DNA from: Pirellulaceae bacterium
GTDB lineage: Bacteria > Planctomycetota > Planctomycetia > Pirellulales > Pirellulaceae
Length of the DNA stretch: 64,000 bases
Direction of reading: 5' to 3'
NCBI GenBank assembly: GCA_025459265.1
Contig: JALOQX010000001.1
Location: 20,578 to 84,577 of the forward strand
Below are positions 53,609 to 63,149 of the stretch, one piece after another (within the stretch, counting starts at the first letter, position 1; each line of letters starts with the position of its first letter). Both the position numbers and the translations under genes were made by a program. The notes under the pieces are model-generated. The model saw nothing but the letters and a program-made list of their open reading frames with translations, searched no databases and was not told the DNA's origin.

Positions 53609-54418
53609 TCAGTAGGTGTCCGGCACGAACCTGCGCCCGGCCAGCGCGGCCTGATCGTCGTACTTGTCGTCGTGCGACCGCTTGGGCAATTTCACTTTGT
53701 CGTGCGGCACAGCTTCGTACGGAAGCAGGCTCAGCAAGTGCGAGATGCAGTTCAAGCGGGCGCGCTTCTTGTCGTCCGACCGGAGAATATACCAAGGCGC
53801 GTGCTCGGTGTCCGTGGCTGAGAGCATCGCATCGCGGGCACGCGAGTAATCGTACCAGCGCGTCCACGACTCGACGTCCATGGGACTCAGCTTCCACTGC
53901 CGTAGCGGGTCATCGATCCGCGCCTCGAACCGTCGCGCCTGCTCCTTGCGGCCCACCTCCAGCCAGTACTTGATCAGCAGAATACCTCCGTCGACGATGA
54001 ACTTCTCGGCGGCCGGGCAGTTCGCCAGGAAACGCCGGTATTGGTCTTCCGTACAGAAGCCCATCACGTGCTCTACGCCGGCTCGGTTGTACCAACTGCG
54101 ATCAAAGATGACGACTTCCCCCGCACTCGGGAAGTGCTGCATGTAGCGCTGGAAATACAACTGCGTTCGTTCCCGATCCGAGGGGGCGGGCAGCGCGACG
54201 ACGCGGAACACCCGCGGGCTGACCCGCTCCGTGATCGCCTTGATCGTGCCGCCCTTGCCCGCGGCATCGCGTCCTTCAAATACGACGATCACGCGGAGAC
54301 CTTTGAGCTTGATCCACTCCTGCAGGCGGCAGAGTTCCGTCTGCAGCGTGCGCAGTTCCTTCTCGTAATGCTTGCGTTTCATCTTGGCCGGCACGTCGTC
54401 CGCGTCGTGTTCGTTCAT
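53609..54418 (-). CDS. ppk2: polyphosphate kinase 2 (PPK2 class I-like)
   Basis: Polyphosphate:nucleoside diphosphate phosphotransferase. Walker A 'VFEGRDAAGKGGTIKAI' near residue 40 and Walker B 'VVIFDRSWYNRAGVEHVMGF' near 105. The lid and later motifs 'KYWLEVGRKEQARRFEARID' and 'APWYILRSDDKKRARLNC' are present. 269 residues from the ATG at 54418, which has a GGGGG ribosome site 5-9 bases upstream. An in-frame ATG at 54481 overlaps the stop of the glycosidase gene (ATGA) and would add 21 residues, suggesting coupling in either case. ADP versus AMP preference cannot be settled here. Confidence 0.92.
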   Translation of the reverse strand: MNEHDADDVPAKMKRKHYEKELRTLQTELCRLQEWIKLKGLRVIVVFEGRDAAGKGGTIKAITERVSPRVFRVVALPAPSDRERTQLYFQRYMQHFPSAGEVVIFDRSWYNRAGVEHVMGFCTEDQYRRFLANCPAAEKFIVDGGILLIKYWLEVGRKEQARRFEARIDDPLRQWKLSPMDVESWTRWYDYSRARDAMLSATDTEHAPWYILRSDDKKRARLNCISHLLSLLPYEAVPHDKVKLPKRSHDDKYDDQAALAGRRFVPDTY

Positions 54419-54477
54419 CGTTTCCCCCTTCTGCCGATCAAGCAGAGCCATGGCGGCATCGACATCGCCGTGGGATT

Positions 54478-57255
54478 TCATTGCCCGAGGTTCGATTGTG
54501 ATGTGGCGAACGCACTCTCCCGACTGTCCTGGGGAGGGTCTGCGGCGCTCGCGGCAATCGCCTGCTTTCCCTGCTCCAAAACAAGCTCGGCGCTGACGGA
54601 CGCGAACACGTGCATCATGCGGGCGACGATGCCGGTCCAACCGGTCTGGTGACTGGCCCCCAGTCCCGCGCCGTTGTCCCCATGGAAGTACTCGTAGAAC
54701 AGGATCTGGTCGCGCCAGTGCGGATCCTCCTGGAACTGCGCCGCACCACCGTAGACCGGACGCCGACCGTCCGGCCCGCGCAAGAAGATGCTGGCCAGGC
54801 GTCGACTCAGTTCCGCGGCCACCTCGTACAGGTTCATCTGGTGACCCGACCCCGTGGGACACTCGACCGTGAAGGCGTCGCCGTAGTAGGCGTAGTATTG
54901 CATCAGGGCGCGGATGATCAGCGCGTTGACCGGCAGCCAGATGGGTCCGCGCCAGTTGGAATTCCCGCCGAACATTCCCGAGTCGGATTCGGCCGGCAAG
55001 TACGACACGCGGTATTCCTGGCCACCCGCATGGACGATATACGGCTGCGTGGCATGGCAGCGCGACAACGAGCGCACCCCGTAGGGACTGAGGAATTCCT
55101 GCTCGTCCAGCATCTTGAGCAGTACGCGGCGGAGGCGGTCTTCATTCAGGATGGCGGCCAGCCGGCGGCCAGCCACGCCCGCCTCACGCGGGTTGTGGAT
55201 GGACGCGTACAATTCGGGGCGCGCGTCCAGAAAGGTCCGGAATCGATCCGCCAGTTCGGGCTGCTGATGCAGCAGCTGGCCGTCGAAGACTGTCGCCGCA
55301 CAGAACGGCAGCAGACCGACCATGGAGCGGACCTTCAGCCGCTGGGACTCGCCATTGGGTAGCCGCAGGACGTCGTAGAAAAACCCGTCTTCCTCGTCCC
55401 ACATGCCGGTATCTTCGCCCACGTGCGTCATGGCCGAAGCGATCCACAGGAAATGTTCGACGAACTTCAGCGTCATGTCCTCGTACGCCGGATCCGACAG
55501 CGCCAGTTCCGTCGCAATTTCCAGCATGTTCTGGCAGAAGAGGGCCATCCAGGCGGTCCCATCCGCCTGCTCGAGGTAGCCGCCCGTCGGGAGTGGTGCG
55601 CTGCGGTCAAACACCCCGATGTTGTCGAGGCCCAGGAATCCCCCTTCAAACACGTTCCGTCCGGCGCGGTCCTTGCGGTTGACCCACCAGGTGAAATTGA
55701 AGAGCAGTTTCTGGAAGCAACTCTTGAGCCACTCCCGGTCCCCCTCGCGGCGCTCGGCCCGATCCAGGTTGTAGGTGAAGATCGTCGCCCACGCGTGGAC
55801 CGGCGGATTCACATCGCTGAAATTCCACTCATACGCCGGAATCTGCCCGTTCGGGTGCATGTAGCGCTCGCGCAACATCAGCTTGAGCTGCCGCTTGCCG
55901 AAATCGGCATCGACCATCGTCAGCGCCAGCACGTGGAAGGCGAGGTCCCACGCCGCATACCACGGATACTCCCACTTGTCCGGCATCGAAATCACATCGC
56001 CGTTATACATGTGATGCCAGTGATCATTCCGCGGTGCCTCCTTCCGCCGCGCTTTGAACGGGTCAGCTCCGCGCTCCTCCAGCCATTTATCGACGTCGTA
56101 CAGGTAGAATTGCTTCGACCACAGCATCCCCGCCAGAGCCTGGCGCATCACGTTCGCCTGATCGGTATCGCACGAGGGCGGAATAACCTCCGCATAGAAC
56201 TCATCCGCCTCGCGCCGGCGCACCGGCACGACCTCGTCGAAGTGGCTTCCGAACGGCGCTTTCCCGGCGGCCGCCGCAGGATCGCCCGGTGCGACATCGG
56301 ACAGCCGCAGCCGGACCACCCAGGGCGCGCCGGGATCGATCGTCATCTCGTAGTGCGCTGCCACCTTCGTGCCGGTCCGCGCGGGATTGACCGCCTCAGT
56401 CCGCCCCTGCACGACGTAGTCGTGGATGCTGTCCTTGACGTACGGCGTGCGATTGGCCACGCCGAACAGCCGCTGGGTGTTCGTCTCGTTCTCGGTGAAA
56501 AGCAGCGGCGGATCCGCGTCGCAGTACAGATAGCGGTCGCCCAATTTGGCCTCGTGCGCGTGCACCACCGCCAGCTCGCGCGCACCGTCGGCCACCCGCA
56601 GGACCGGCCGCTCTGTGTGCGGTGGCCAGGACCACTGGTTGCGAAACCACAAGGTGGGCAGCAGATGGATGGCAGCCGGCTCCGGCCCCCGATTGTGGAC
56701 CGTGATCTGGATCAACATGTCCTCGGGCGATTCCTTGGCGTACTCCACAAACACGTCAAAATAGCGATCGTCCTGGAACACCCCCGTGTCCAGCAGTTCG
56801 TATTCGAATTCGTGGCGGCTCCGGCGGCGATTCGTCTCGACCAGATCCGCATACGGGAAGGCCGCTTGCGGATATTTGTAGAGGTACTTCATGTACGAAT
56901 GGGTGGGTGTACTGTCGAGATAGAAGTAGTATTCCTTGACATCCTCCCCGTGATTGCCTTCGCTGTTGGTCAGGCCGAACAGGCGTTCCTTGAGGATGGC
57001 ATCGTGACCGTTCCACAGGGCCAGCGCAAAGCAGAGCCGCATTTTGTCGTCGCAAATCCCCGCCAGACCGTCCTCGCCCCAGCGGTATGCCCGCGACCGG
57101 GCATGATCGTGTGTGAAGTAGTTCCAGGCATCCCCGTTCTCGCTGTAATCCTCCCGCACGGTCCCCCACTGACGTTCGCTCAGATACGGTCCCCATTTCC
57201 GCCAGGCCACCTGCTGCCCTCGGCACTCGTCCAAGCGCTGTTGTTCCGTACTCAT
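54478..57255 (-). CDS. GH63-like glycosidase (MGH1-type)
   Basis: 925-residue (alpha/alpha)6-barrel glycosidase of the family annotated as glucosidase or MGH1-like hydrolase. Segments: 'DHARSRAYRWGEDGLAGICD' at the N-terminus, 'MPDKWEYPWYAAWDLAFHVL' in the middle with the catalytic-domain Asp, 'GFLGLDNIGVFDRS' and 'SNWRGPIWLPVNALIIRALM' near the C-terminus. No signal peptide is visible, so it should be cytosolic. ATG at 57255 ('MSTEQQRLDE'). It is the first gene in the group leading to PPK2 and K+ transport. GH63 includes glucosylglycerate/mannosylglycerate hydrolases, which would fit osmolyte breakdown; that is inference. Confidence 0.85.
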   Translation of the reverse strand: MSTEQQRLDECRGQQVAWRKWGPYLSERQWGTVREDYSENGDAWNYFTHDHARSRAYRWGEDGLAGICDDKMRLCFALALWNGHDAILKERLFGLTNSEGNHGEDVKEYYFYLDSTPTHSYMKYLYKYPQAAFPYADLVETNRRRSRHEFEYELLDTGVFQDDRYFDVFVEYAKESPEDMLIQITVHNRGPEPAAIHLLPTLWFRNQWSWPPHTERPVLRVADGARELAVVHAHEAKLGDRYLYCDADPPLLFTENETNTQRLFGVANRTPYVKDSIHDYVVQGRTEAVNPARTGTKVAAHYEMTIDPGAPWVVRLRLSDVAPGDPAAAAGKAPFGSHFDEVVPVRRREADEFYAEVIPPSCDTDQANVMRQALAGMLWSKQFYLYDVDKWLEERGADPFKARRKEAPRNDHWHHMYNGDVISMPDKWEYPWYAAWDLAFHVLALTMVDADFGKRQLKLMLRERYMHPNGQIPAYEWNFSDVNPPVHAWATIFTYNLDRAERREGDREWLKSCFQKLLFNFTWWVNRKDRAGRNVFEGGFLGLDNIGVFDRSAPLPTGGYLEQADGTAWMALFCQNMLEIATELALSDPAYEDMTLKFVEHFLWIASAMTHVGEDTGMWDEEDGFFYDVLRLPNGESQRLKVRSMVGLLPFCAATVFDGQLLHQQPELADRFRTFLDARPELYASIHNPREAGVAGRRLAAILNEDRLRRVLLKMLDEQEFLSPYGVRSLSRCHATQPYIVHAGGQEYRVSYLPAESDSGMFGGNSNWRGPIWLPVNALIIRALMQYYAYYGDAFTVECPTGSGHQMNLYEVAAELSRRLASIFLRGPDGRRPVYGGAAQFQEDPHWRDQILFYEYFHGDNGAGLGASHQTGWTGIVARMMHVFASVSAELVLEQGKQAIAASAADPPQDSRESAFATSQSNLGQ

Positions 57256-57334
57256 GATGCCCGGACTCCTCGTGTGGCCGTAACGCAACCTCTCCAAGTA
57301 TACACCAGTGTGGTGGTGACGGCCGCAGTCTCCG

Positions 57335-60300
57335 TCATTCGGGTTTGATGCGATACAAGACCGTGTAGAGCGTCGGCCCCACGATCATCGTCAGCAGCGT
57401 GCCGACGATCAACCCGAAGAAGATCGTCACGGCCAGCGCGATCCAGAACACGTCCTTCAGCATGGGCAGGACTCCCAGCACGGTCGTGCCGGCCGCATTG
57501 ACCACGGGGCTGAGACGCGAGACGGCTGCTTCGACGACCGCGGTGTATGGCCGGAGCCCTTTGGCGAGATTGGCGTTCACTTCATCCAACAGGACCACGA
57601 CATTCTTAATCATCATCCCTGACAGGCTCATGGCTCCCAGCAGCGCGATGAAACCAAACGGCGTGTTGGTCACCAGCAACCCTGGCGTGATGCCGATGAG
57701 CACAAATGGAATGACGAGCATGCAGATCAGCATCGGCCGGAAGCCATTGAACAGAGCGACCAGGATGAAGAGCATGATCACGACGGCCGGCACGATTCCC
57801 GGCACGAGTGCTTCCTGCGACTGCTTGGCACTCCAGTACTCGCCGTCCCAGTCCAGGCGGTAGCCGGGGGGCAAGGGGATCGCCGCAAACTTCTCCACGA
57901 CGGCATTTCGCAGTGTCGGCGCCGTCACGCCGTTGGGGGAGCACTGCACGGTGATCGCCCGGCGGCGATCCCAGCGCCAGACGAGCGGGTCTTCCCAGGG
58001 CATCGCGATCCCGTCAACGACCTGTGCCAGCGGTACAGCGGCGGTGGCCAACCGCGGTGTGACCTGCAGATCCTCCAGGGTGGTGGCGGCCTGTTGGCGC
58101 TCCGGCTCGGTATTCCGCGCTACGATCGGGATCAGATCATCATCCTCGCGATACGAGCCGACGACGACTCCGTCGGACGCCCGCTGCGTGGCGCGGGCTA
58201 CATCCTCGCGCGACACGTGTGCCCACCGCCCGCGTTCCTGGTTGTACTGGGGCACCAGACTCGGCACGCGCTCACGCCAATTGACGCGGACCTCTTTGGC
58301 CAGCGGCGTGTCGCGCAGGATCTGGACCCCGGCGGCGCCCAGCCGCCGCAGCGTGTCCGGGTCCGCGTTGGCCGGTCCGCTGAAACGCGCCTCGATCTTC
58401 CAGTCGTCGAAGGCACCCACCGCATACTTGCGCACGCGGACCATCGCTTCGGGCACGTGCGCGCGGACCCAAGCGTCGGTGTCCGCCACCAGCTGGTCCA
58501 CGCCGGCCAGGCTCGTTGTGTTCACGATGATCTGGCCATAGGACGTGTACGGGTCTTCGGCACTTACGGGAAGGTAAAAGCGTGGCGGCCCCTTGCCCAC
58601 GAACGCGCTGAACGACGCCGTCGCCGCGTGTTGCCGGACATATGTCTCGATGCGCGCCAGGCCGGCACTGGTCTCCTGAATGCGCGTTCCCTCGGGTGCC
58701 CAGTAGTCGATCATCACCTGCAAACGGCTCGAATCGGGGAAGTAGAGCTGCGGCACGTAGCGAAAACCCCACACCGACAGCGCCAGGAGCCCCACCATGC
58801 CTCCCAAGAACGCCACGCGGTACTGGATCGCCAGCCTCAGCAGCCCGCGAAAGCGGTTGTAGAACGGCGTGTCGTAAGGCGACGCGGCGTGCTGCCCGGC
58901 CCGTGGACTGGGCAACATGGCGAGGCACAGCAACGGGGCGACGGTCTGGCAGAACACCCAGCTCAGCAGCAACGAGATCGCCACGACCGTGAACAGGCTG
59001 CCCGCGTATTCTCCCGTGTCGTAACTGGAGGCGAAAATCGGATAGAACGCCATGCAGGCGACGACCGTCGCGCCCAGCAAAGGTATTGCGGGGAGACTGG
59101 CCGCTTCGATGGCCGCCTTCTGGCGGTCCATCCCTTGCGCGAACCGCACCATGATTCCGTCCGTCACGACGATCGCGTTGTCCACCATCATGCCCATGGC
59201 AATGATCATGGCACCGAGCGAGACCCGATGCAGGTCGATGCCGGCGATGGCCATCACGACGAATGTCCCAAGAATCGGGAACGCCAGGCCGCTGATCCCG
59301 ATAATGATGCCGGGGCGGATCCCCATTGTGAGCGCCAACAAAGCCAGGACGATGGCCACCGCCTGCAGCAAACTGACGACGAAGGCTCGAATCGACTCGC
59401 GGACCTGATCCGACTGCCACGACACGCGCTCCACCTCGATGCCTAACGGCAAATCGATCTCCAGCTCGGCCAGACGGCGATCGATGGCGTGTCCCACCTC
59501 CACCACGTTCTCGCCTGAACTGGGCGCCAGCGCCATCGCGATGGCCGGACGGCCATTGTGGCGCAGGAAGTGGTTCGGGGGGTCCACGTATCCGACCGAG
59601 ACGGTGGCAAAGTCCCGGATCCGGAGAATCTCGTCGCGGCCCGACAAAACGTTGGTAATCGCCAGGTCGCCGATGTCGGCCGGCGACTGAAACTCGCCGC
59701 TCGGCGCGATCCGCAGCCGCTGCGACAAGTAATCCACGCGTCCGGCATCCACGACGAGATTCTGTGCCTGCAGCGTCTGGAGCAGCTGCTGGGGGGTCAG
59801 GCCGAGCGTGGCCAACTGCGGCGTGGAGACGTCGATGAAGATGCGTTTTTCCTGCACTCCCCACAGGTCCACGCGGGCGACACCGGGGACGACGCTGAGT
59901 TCCTTCCGCATGTCCTTGACGTAACGCTCCAGTTCCCCATAGCTGAACCCGTCGCTGCTGACCGCCAACAGGAACCCGAACACGTAGCCGAAGTCGTCGC
60001 CTACCCTGGGCTTGCCCGCCCCGGGCGGCAACGTCGGCTCGACGTCTGCCACCTTCTTGCGCAGCACGTCCCACACTTGTGGCAGCCGGTCCGACCAGTA
60101 CTGGCTCTTGATATCGACCTTGATGATGGACAGGCCCGGCCGGGAATTCGAGTAAACGTTTTTCAGTTCCGACATCTCCTGCAGCTTCGTTTCCAGGCGG
60201 TCGGTGACCTCAAGTTCCACCTGCGCGGCGCTCGCGCCCGGATACGTTGTCGAGATGACGGCGGTCTTGACCGAGAACTCGGGGTCTTCCAGCTGCCCAA

Positions 60301-60394
60301 GCTGCAGGTAACTGAACAAACCTCCCGCCACAACCAGCACGATCCCGAAGTACGTGATCGCCCGCTTCTCAATCGCAATCGCGGCGAGGTTCAT
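57335..60394 (-). CDS. RND-family efflux pump, inner membrane permease
   Basis: 1019-residue RND transporter with twelve membrane helices in two halves. N-terminal 'MNLAAIAIEKRAITYFGIVL', periplasmic porter domains ('GVARVDLWGVQEKRIFIDV'), the TM4 proton-relay 'MIIAMGMMVDNAIVVTDG' (Asp followed by Asn, as in many HAE/HME members), and 'LLGAMSLSGMMIKNVVVLLD' in the second half. Together with the adaptor 4 bases upstream it forms the inner part of a tripartite pump. No outer-membrane TolC-like gene is in the window. Substrate unknown. Confidence 0.93.
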   Translation of the reverse strand: MNLAAIAIEKRAITYFGIVLVVAGGLFSYLQLGQLEDPEFSVKTAVISTTYPGASAAQVELEVTDRLETKLQEMSELKNVYSNSRPGLSIIKVDIKSQYWSDRLPQVWDVLRKKVADVEPTLPPGAGKPRVGDDFGYVFGFLLAVSSDGFSYGELERYVKDMRKELSVVPGVARVDLWGVQEKRIFIDVSTPQLATLGLTPQQLLQTLQAQNLVVDAGRVDYLSQRLRIAPSGEFQSPADIGDLAITNVLSGRDEILRIRDFATVSVGYVDPPNHFLRHNGRPAIAMALAPSSGENVVEVGHAIDRRLAELEIDLPLGIEVERVSWQSDQVRESIRAFVVSLLQAVAIVLALLALTMGIRPGIIIGISGLAFPILGTFVVMAIAGIDLHRVSLGAMIIAMGMMVDNAIVVTDGIMVRFAQGMDRQKAAIEAASLPAIPLLGATVVACMAFYPIFASSYDTGEYAGSLFTVVAISLLLSWVFCQTVAPLLCLAMLPSPRAGQHAASPYDTPFYNRFRGLLRLAIQYRVAFLGGMVGLLALSVWGFRYVPQLYFPDSSRLQVMIDYWAPEGTRIQETSAGLARIETYVRQHAATASFSAFVGKGPPRFYLPVSAEDPYTSYGQIIVNTTSLAGVDQLVADTDAWVRAHVPEAMVRVRKYAVGAFDDWKIEARFSGPANADPDTLRRLGAAGVQILRDTPLAKEVRVNWRERVPSLVPQYNQERGRWAHVSREDVARATQRASDGVVVGSYREDDDLIPIVARNTEPERQQAATTLEDLQVTPRLATAAVPLAQVVDGIAMPWEDPLVWRWDRRRAITVQCSPNGVTAPTLRNAVVEKFAAIPLPPGYRLDWDGEYWSAKQSQEALVPGIVPAVVIMLFILVALFNGFRPMLICMLVIPFVLIGITPGLLVTNTPFGFIALLGAMSLSGMMIKNVVVLLDEVNANLAKGLRPYTAVVEAAVSRLSPVVNAAGTTVLGVLPMLKDVFWIALAVTIFFGLIVGTLLTMIVGPTLYTVLYRIKPE

Positions 60395-60398
60395 ACGC

Positions 60399-61670
60399 CT
60401 AGCGACTCCCTTCCTCGAGAATCCTCACGACCTGATCCGCCTGCAGCGCATTGACGCCGGCCGTCACGACCCACTCGCCGGTCTGAAGACCGTCGGTGAT
60501 GGCGACGCCCGTTGGCGTGAGGCGACCGGTCGTGACGGAGCGGAGTGCGGCACGAAACGTGTCGGTCCCCTCCGGCTGCAGGATCCACACGTGCGACTGC
60601 TGGCCCGCTTCGCCGGCGAACACCGCGCTGGGGGGCACGACGATGTCGGACGGGGCCTGGTTGGGAAGCACGCTCGTGTCGACGCGGAGCGACGCGGCCA
60701 TGCCGGGCAGGATCTGCACATCCTCCGGTTGGTCCAGCTGCACGGTCACTGGAAACGTGCGCGTCGTCTGCGACGCCTCGGTGCCGATCTTGGTCACCGC
60801 ACCCGGGAATTCGCGATCGGCAATCGCATCGAATCGGCAGAGTACTTGTTGGACCAAGGGCACGAGCGAAATCAAGCTCTCCGGGACCTGGACGGTCACT
60901 TCAATTTTGGAGATATCCAGCAGCCGGGCGATCGGCTGCTTGGCTTGCACCGTTTGGAAATTGTCCACGTAGCGCGCCGCCACGGTACCGGCGAAGGGGG
61001 CGGTGAGGGTGGCAAAATCCAGCTGATTGCGCGCGTGGAGCACGGCGGCTTCGAGCGCTTGGATTTCCGCCCGTTTCGCCTGCAGGTCTTCTTCGCGCGC
61101 GCCGCGCAGACCGATGTTGAGTTCTTCCTGGGCCTGCGTGACAGCGGCCTCGGAACGATCACGCCGGGCCAGACTGGCATCATAATCCGACTGGCTCACC
61201 GCACCGTCGGGCAACAGCCGTGCGTTCCGATCGTGCTCCGCCACGGCCTGCCGGTAGGTCGCTTCGGCCTGGACCACGCGCGCGCGGAGTTGCTCAATCT
61301 CCTCCGGGCGTGCGCCCCGCTCCATGGCGACCAAATTGGCCTGCGAGCGGGCCAGATTGCCCTGGGCGCTGTCCAACGCCGCGCGGAAATCCCGCGGGTC
61401 GAGGGCGGCAAGCACATCGCCCGCTTTGACCTGGGTCCCGACGTCAACCGGTAATGACACCAGCGGACCGGAAACCTGGAACGAGAGGTCCACACCGATC
61501 TTGGCCGTGGCGCGGCCGGAGAACTGGCGACCGCCCATGCCTTGCAGATCACCGACTCGGATGGCCCGCACCGGCCGGATCACGTCTGGCTCCGCGGCCG
61601 GTGGCGAACATCCACCGGCGCACACCAAGACGACGGCGCACAGGCACCCGAAAGCCCGCAAATTCTTCAT
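60399..61670 (-). CDS. RND efflux periplasmic adaptor (membrane fusion lipoprotein)
   Basis: 423-residue HlyD-like adaptor. The ATG at 61670 begins a signal peptide with lipobox 'VVLVCAGGC'. Domains in order: first barrel-sandwich half 'VSLPVDVGTQVKAGDVLAAL', an alpha-hairpin (residues about 100-200, coiled coil 'EIEQLRARVVQAEATYRQAV'), second half 'TLTAPFAGTVAARYVDNFQT', beta-barrel ('VTVQLDQPEDVQILPGMAAS') and membrane-proximal end. It precedes the permease by 4 bases on the same strand. Confidence 0.92.
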   Translation of the reverse strand: MKNLRAFGCLCAVVLVCAGGCSPPAAEPDVIRPVRAIRVGDLQGMGGRQFSGRATAKIGVDLSFQVSGPLVSLPVDVGTQVKAGDVLAALDPRDFRAALDSAQGNLARSQANLVAMERGARPEEIEQLRARVVQAEATYRQAVAEHDRNARLLPDGAVSQSDYDASLARRDRSEAAVTQAQEELNIGLRGAREEDLQAKRAEIQALEAAVLHARNQLDFATLTAPFAGTVAARYVDNFQTVQAKQPIARLLDISKIEVTVQVPESLISLVPLVQQVLCRFDAIADREFPGAVTKIGTEASQTTRTFPVTVQLDQPEDVQILPGMAASLRVDTSVLPNQAPSDIVVPPSAVFAGEAGQQSHVWILQPEGTDTFRAALRSVTTGRLTPTGVAITDGLQTGEWVVTAGVNALQADQVVRILEEGSR

Positions 61671-61692
61671 GGACGGAACTTCCTTATGCACG

Positions 61693-63073
61693 TCATTGCT
61701 TCGGGGCGGGGGCCGGTTCTTCCAATCGCACCAGCAGCCACTGCTGCGTCGTGCCATCGGCGAAATGCACCAGCGCCGGCGCCGTGTCTTCCGTCAGATT
61801 GACAATCCCGGTCTCCATGATCGGCCGTGTTTGGCCCTGGACGGTCCACGCGGCGCGCTGACTCTCCTTGTCCGCCATGCCCTCAATGGTCTGGGTCTTG
61901 TCCGTGGCCGTGTTATGCAGTGTGCCGGTGATGGTCCCTTCCTTGCTGATGGCCAGCTGCAGAAACAGTGTGGGGGCCGGGCCCGACGCCTCGCCGTCCG
62001 GCGACAACGCGAACACGCCCAGCGGTAACCACTCGGCGCTCTCCGGAGCCACCTCCGGCGCGCTGGCCACGATGTCCTCGGCTTGCTGCGCATACTCCTC
62101 GCCCGTGGCCACGACTTCGTCCCCGTAATAGACCGAGTCACCTTCGTAGTAGACGTTTTCGCCGTACGAGTAGGCCATCGGCTCCGACCAGCCGTATCCG
62201 ACCCAGCCGGTCAGGGCTCCCCAGGTCGCCCAGCGATAGGGACGATTGATCCGCCACGCCGCCCAGCCGGGATGGTCCGACCAAAAGTCCATCCCGGGGT
62301 GGTTGTCGCGAACCTGGTCGCGAACCTCATCGCGCCGCTGCTGGCGGTTCTCTTGCCACTGCTGGCGATTCTCGATCCGATCGGGCCGATTCTCAAACGC
62401 CGGCCGATCCGTGATGCCGGGTCGCTCTCGCACGCCGGGCCGTTCGCCGACGCCCGGGCGCTCCTTGACGCCGGGCCGGTCGCCCCGTCCGGGGCGTCCT
62501 TCGCCAGCCGGCCGCGTGCTGGGCCGGGCGCCGCCGTCGCGCAGGAACTCCGCGGCTGCACCGCCAGCCACACCACCGGCGATGGCGCCTGCCGCCGCGC
62601 CGCCACCGGGCGCCGGTCGCGTGCCAGGCCGCCCTGCGCCTGGCGCGGGCTTGATATCCAGGAAGTCCTGCAGCTGGCCGGCCGAAGGCCGCGTGCCGGG
62701 ACTGGGTCGCGTGCCGGCGCTGGGTCGGCCGCGCGCCAGCGCCGGGACGCGTACCCGGACTCGGTCGCGTTCCAGCGCTCGGCCGCGCGCCTGGACTGGG
62801 CCGCGCGCCGGCACTGGGCCGGGGTGCGCTGGGCCGGGGTGCGCTGGGCCGGGGTGCACTGGGCCGGGGTGCACTGGGCCGCGGCGCCGGTCGACTGACC
62901 GCGGGCGACCGGGCGGCGGACATGCCGCCGCCGCGAGACATCCCACCGCCACCGCCGCGGGACATTCCTCCGCCACCACCGCCGCGACCGCCGCGGGCCA
63001 GCAGCTCACCCGTCGTGACCACGAACAAACTCGGAATGGCCAGGAACGTGGCCAGCAAAATCACCCGCCTCAT
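61693..63073 (-). pseudogene. repeat-rich secreted protein gene with one frameshift
   Basis: Two frames make one sensible protein. The N-terminal frame (ATG 63073) starts 'MRRVILLATFLAIPSLFVV' with signal peptide, Gly-rich 'GGRGGGGGGMSRGG' and tandem PRPSA repeats. The C-terminal frame holds 'LQDFLDIKPAPGAG', Gly/Ala-rich helices, RPGVxERPG repeats, 'RQQWQENRQQRRDEV', 'YSYGENVYYEGDSVYYGDEV' and a conserved C-terminal domain ('LFLQLAISKEGTITGTLHNT'). The total length, 1381 bases, is one more than a multiple of three, so one extra base near 62720-62740 explains it. May be real or a sequencing error in the GC-rich repeats. Confidence 0.75.
62811..62885. repeat. 15-bp tandem repeat coding for PRPSA units
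   Basis: Unit GGGCCGGGGTGCRCT is repeated about four times in a row from 62815, with looser copies on both sides. On the minus strand each unit codes Pro-Arg-Pro-Ser-Ala. Tandem slippage here could explain length variation of the protein. Confidence 0.75.
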
Positions 63074-63149
63074 ATTTGCACCTCGCACGAGAAGAAAGAG
63101 CTCATCTGCATGTATGTGTACCACTGCCGTGTGCCGTCCACCGACCGCA

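Noticed and set aside
58094..59446. A 450-codon plus-strand open frame with His/Arg/Asp-rich product
   Set aside because: Shadow of the RND permease; resembles nothing except by low complexity.
62811..62885. Possible CRISPR array at the short repeats
   Set aside because: Units are 15 bp, contiguous and coding, with no spacers and no cas genes.
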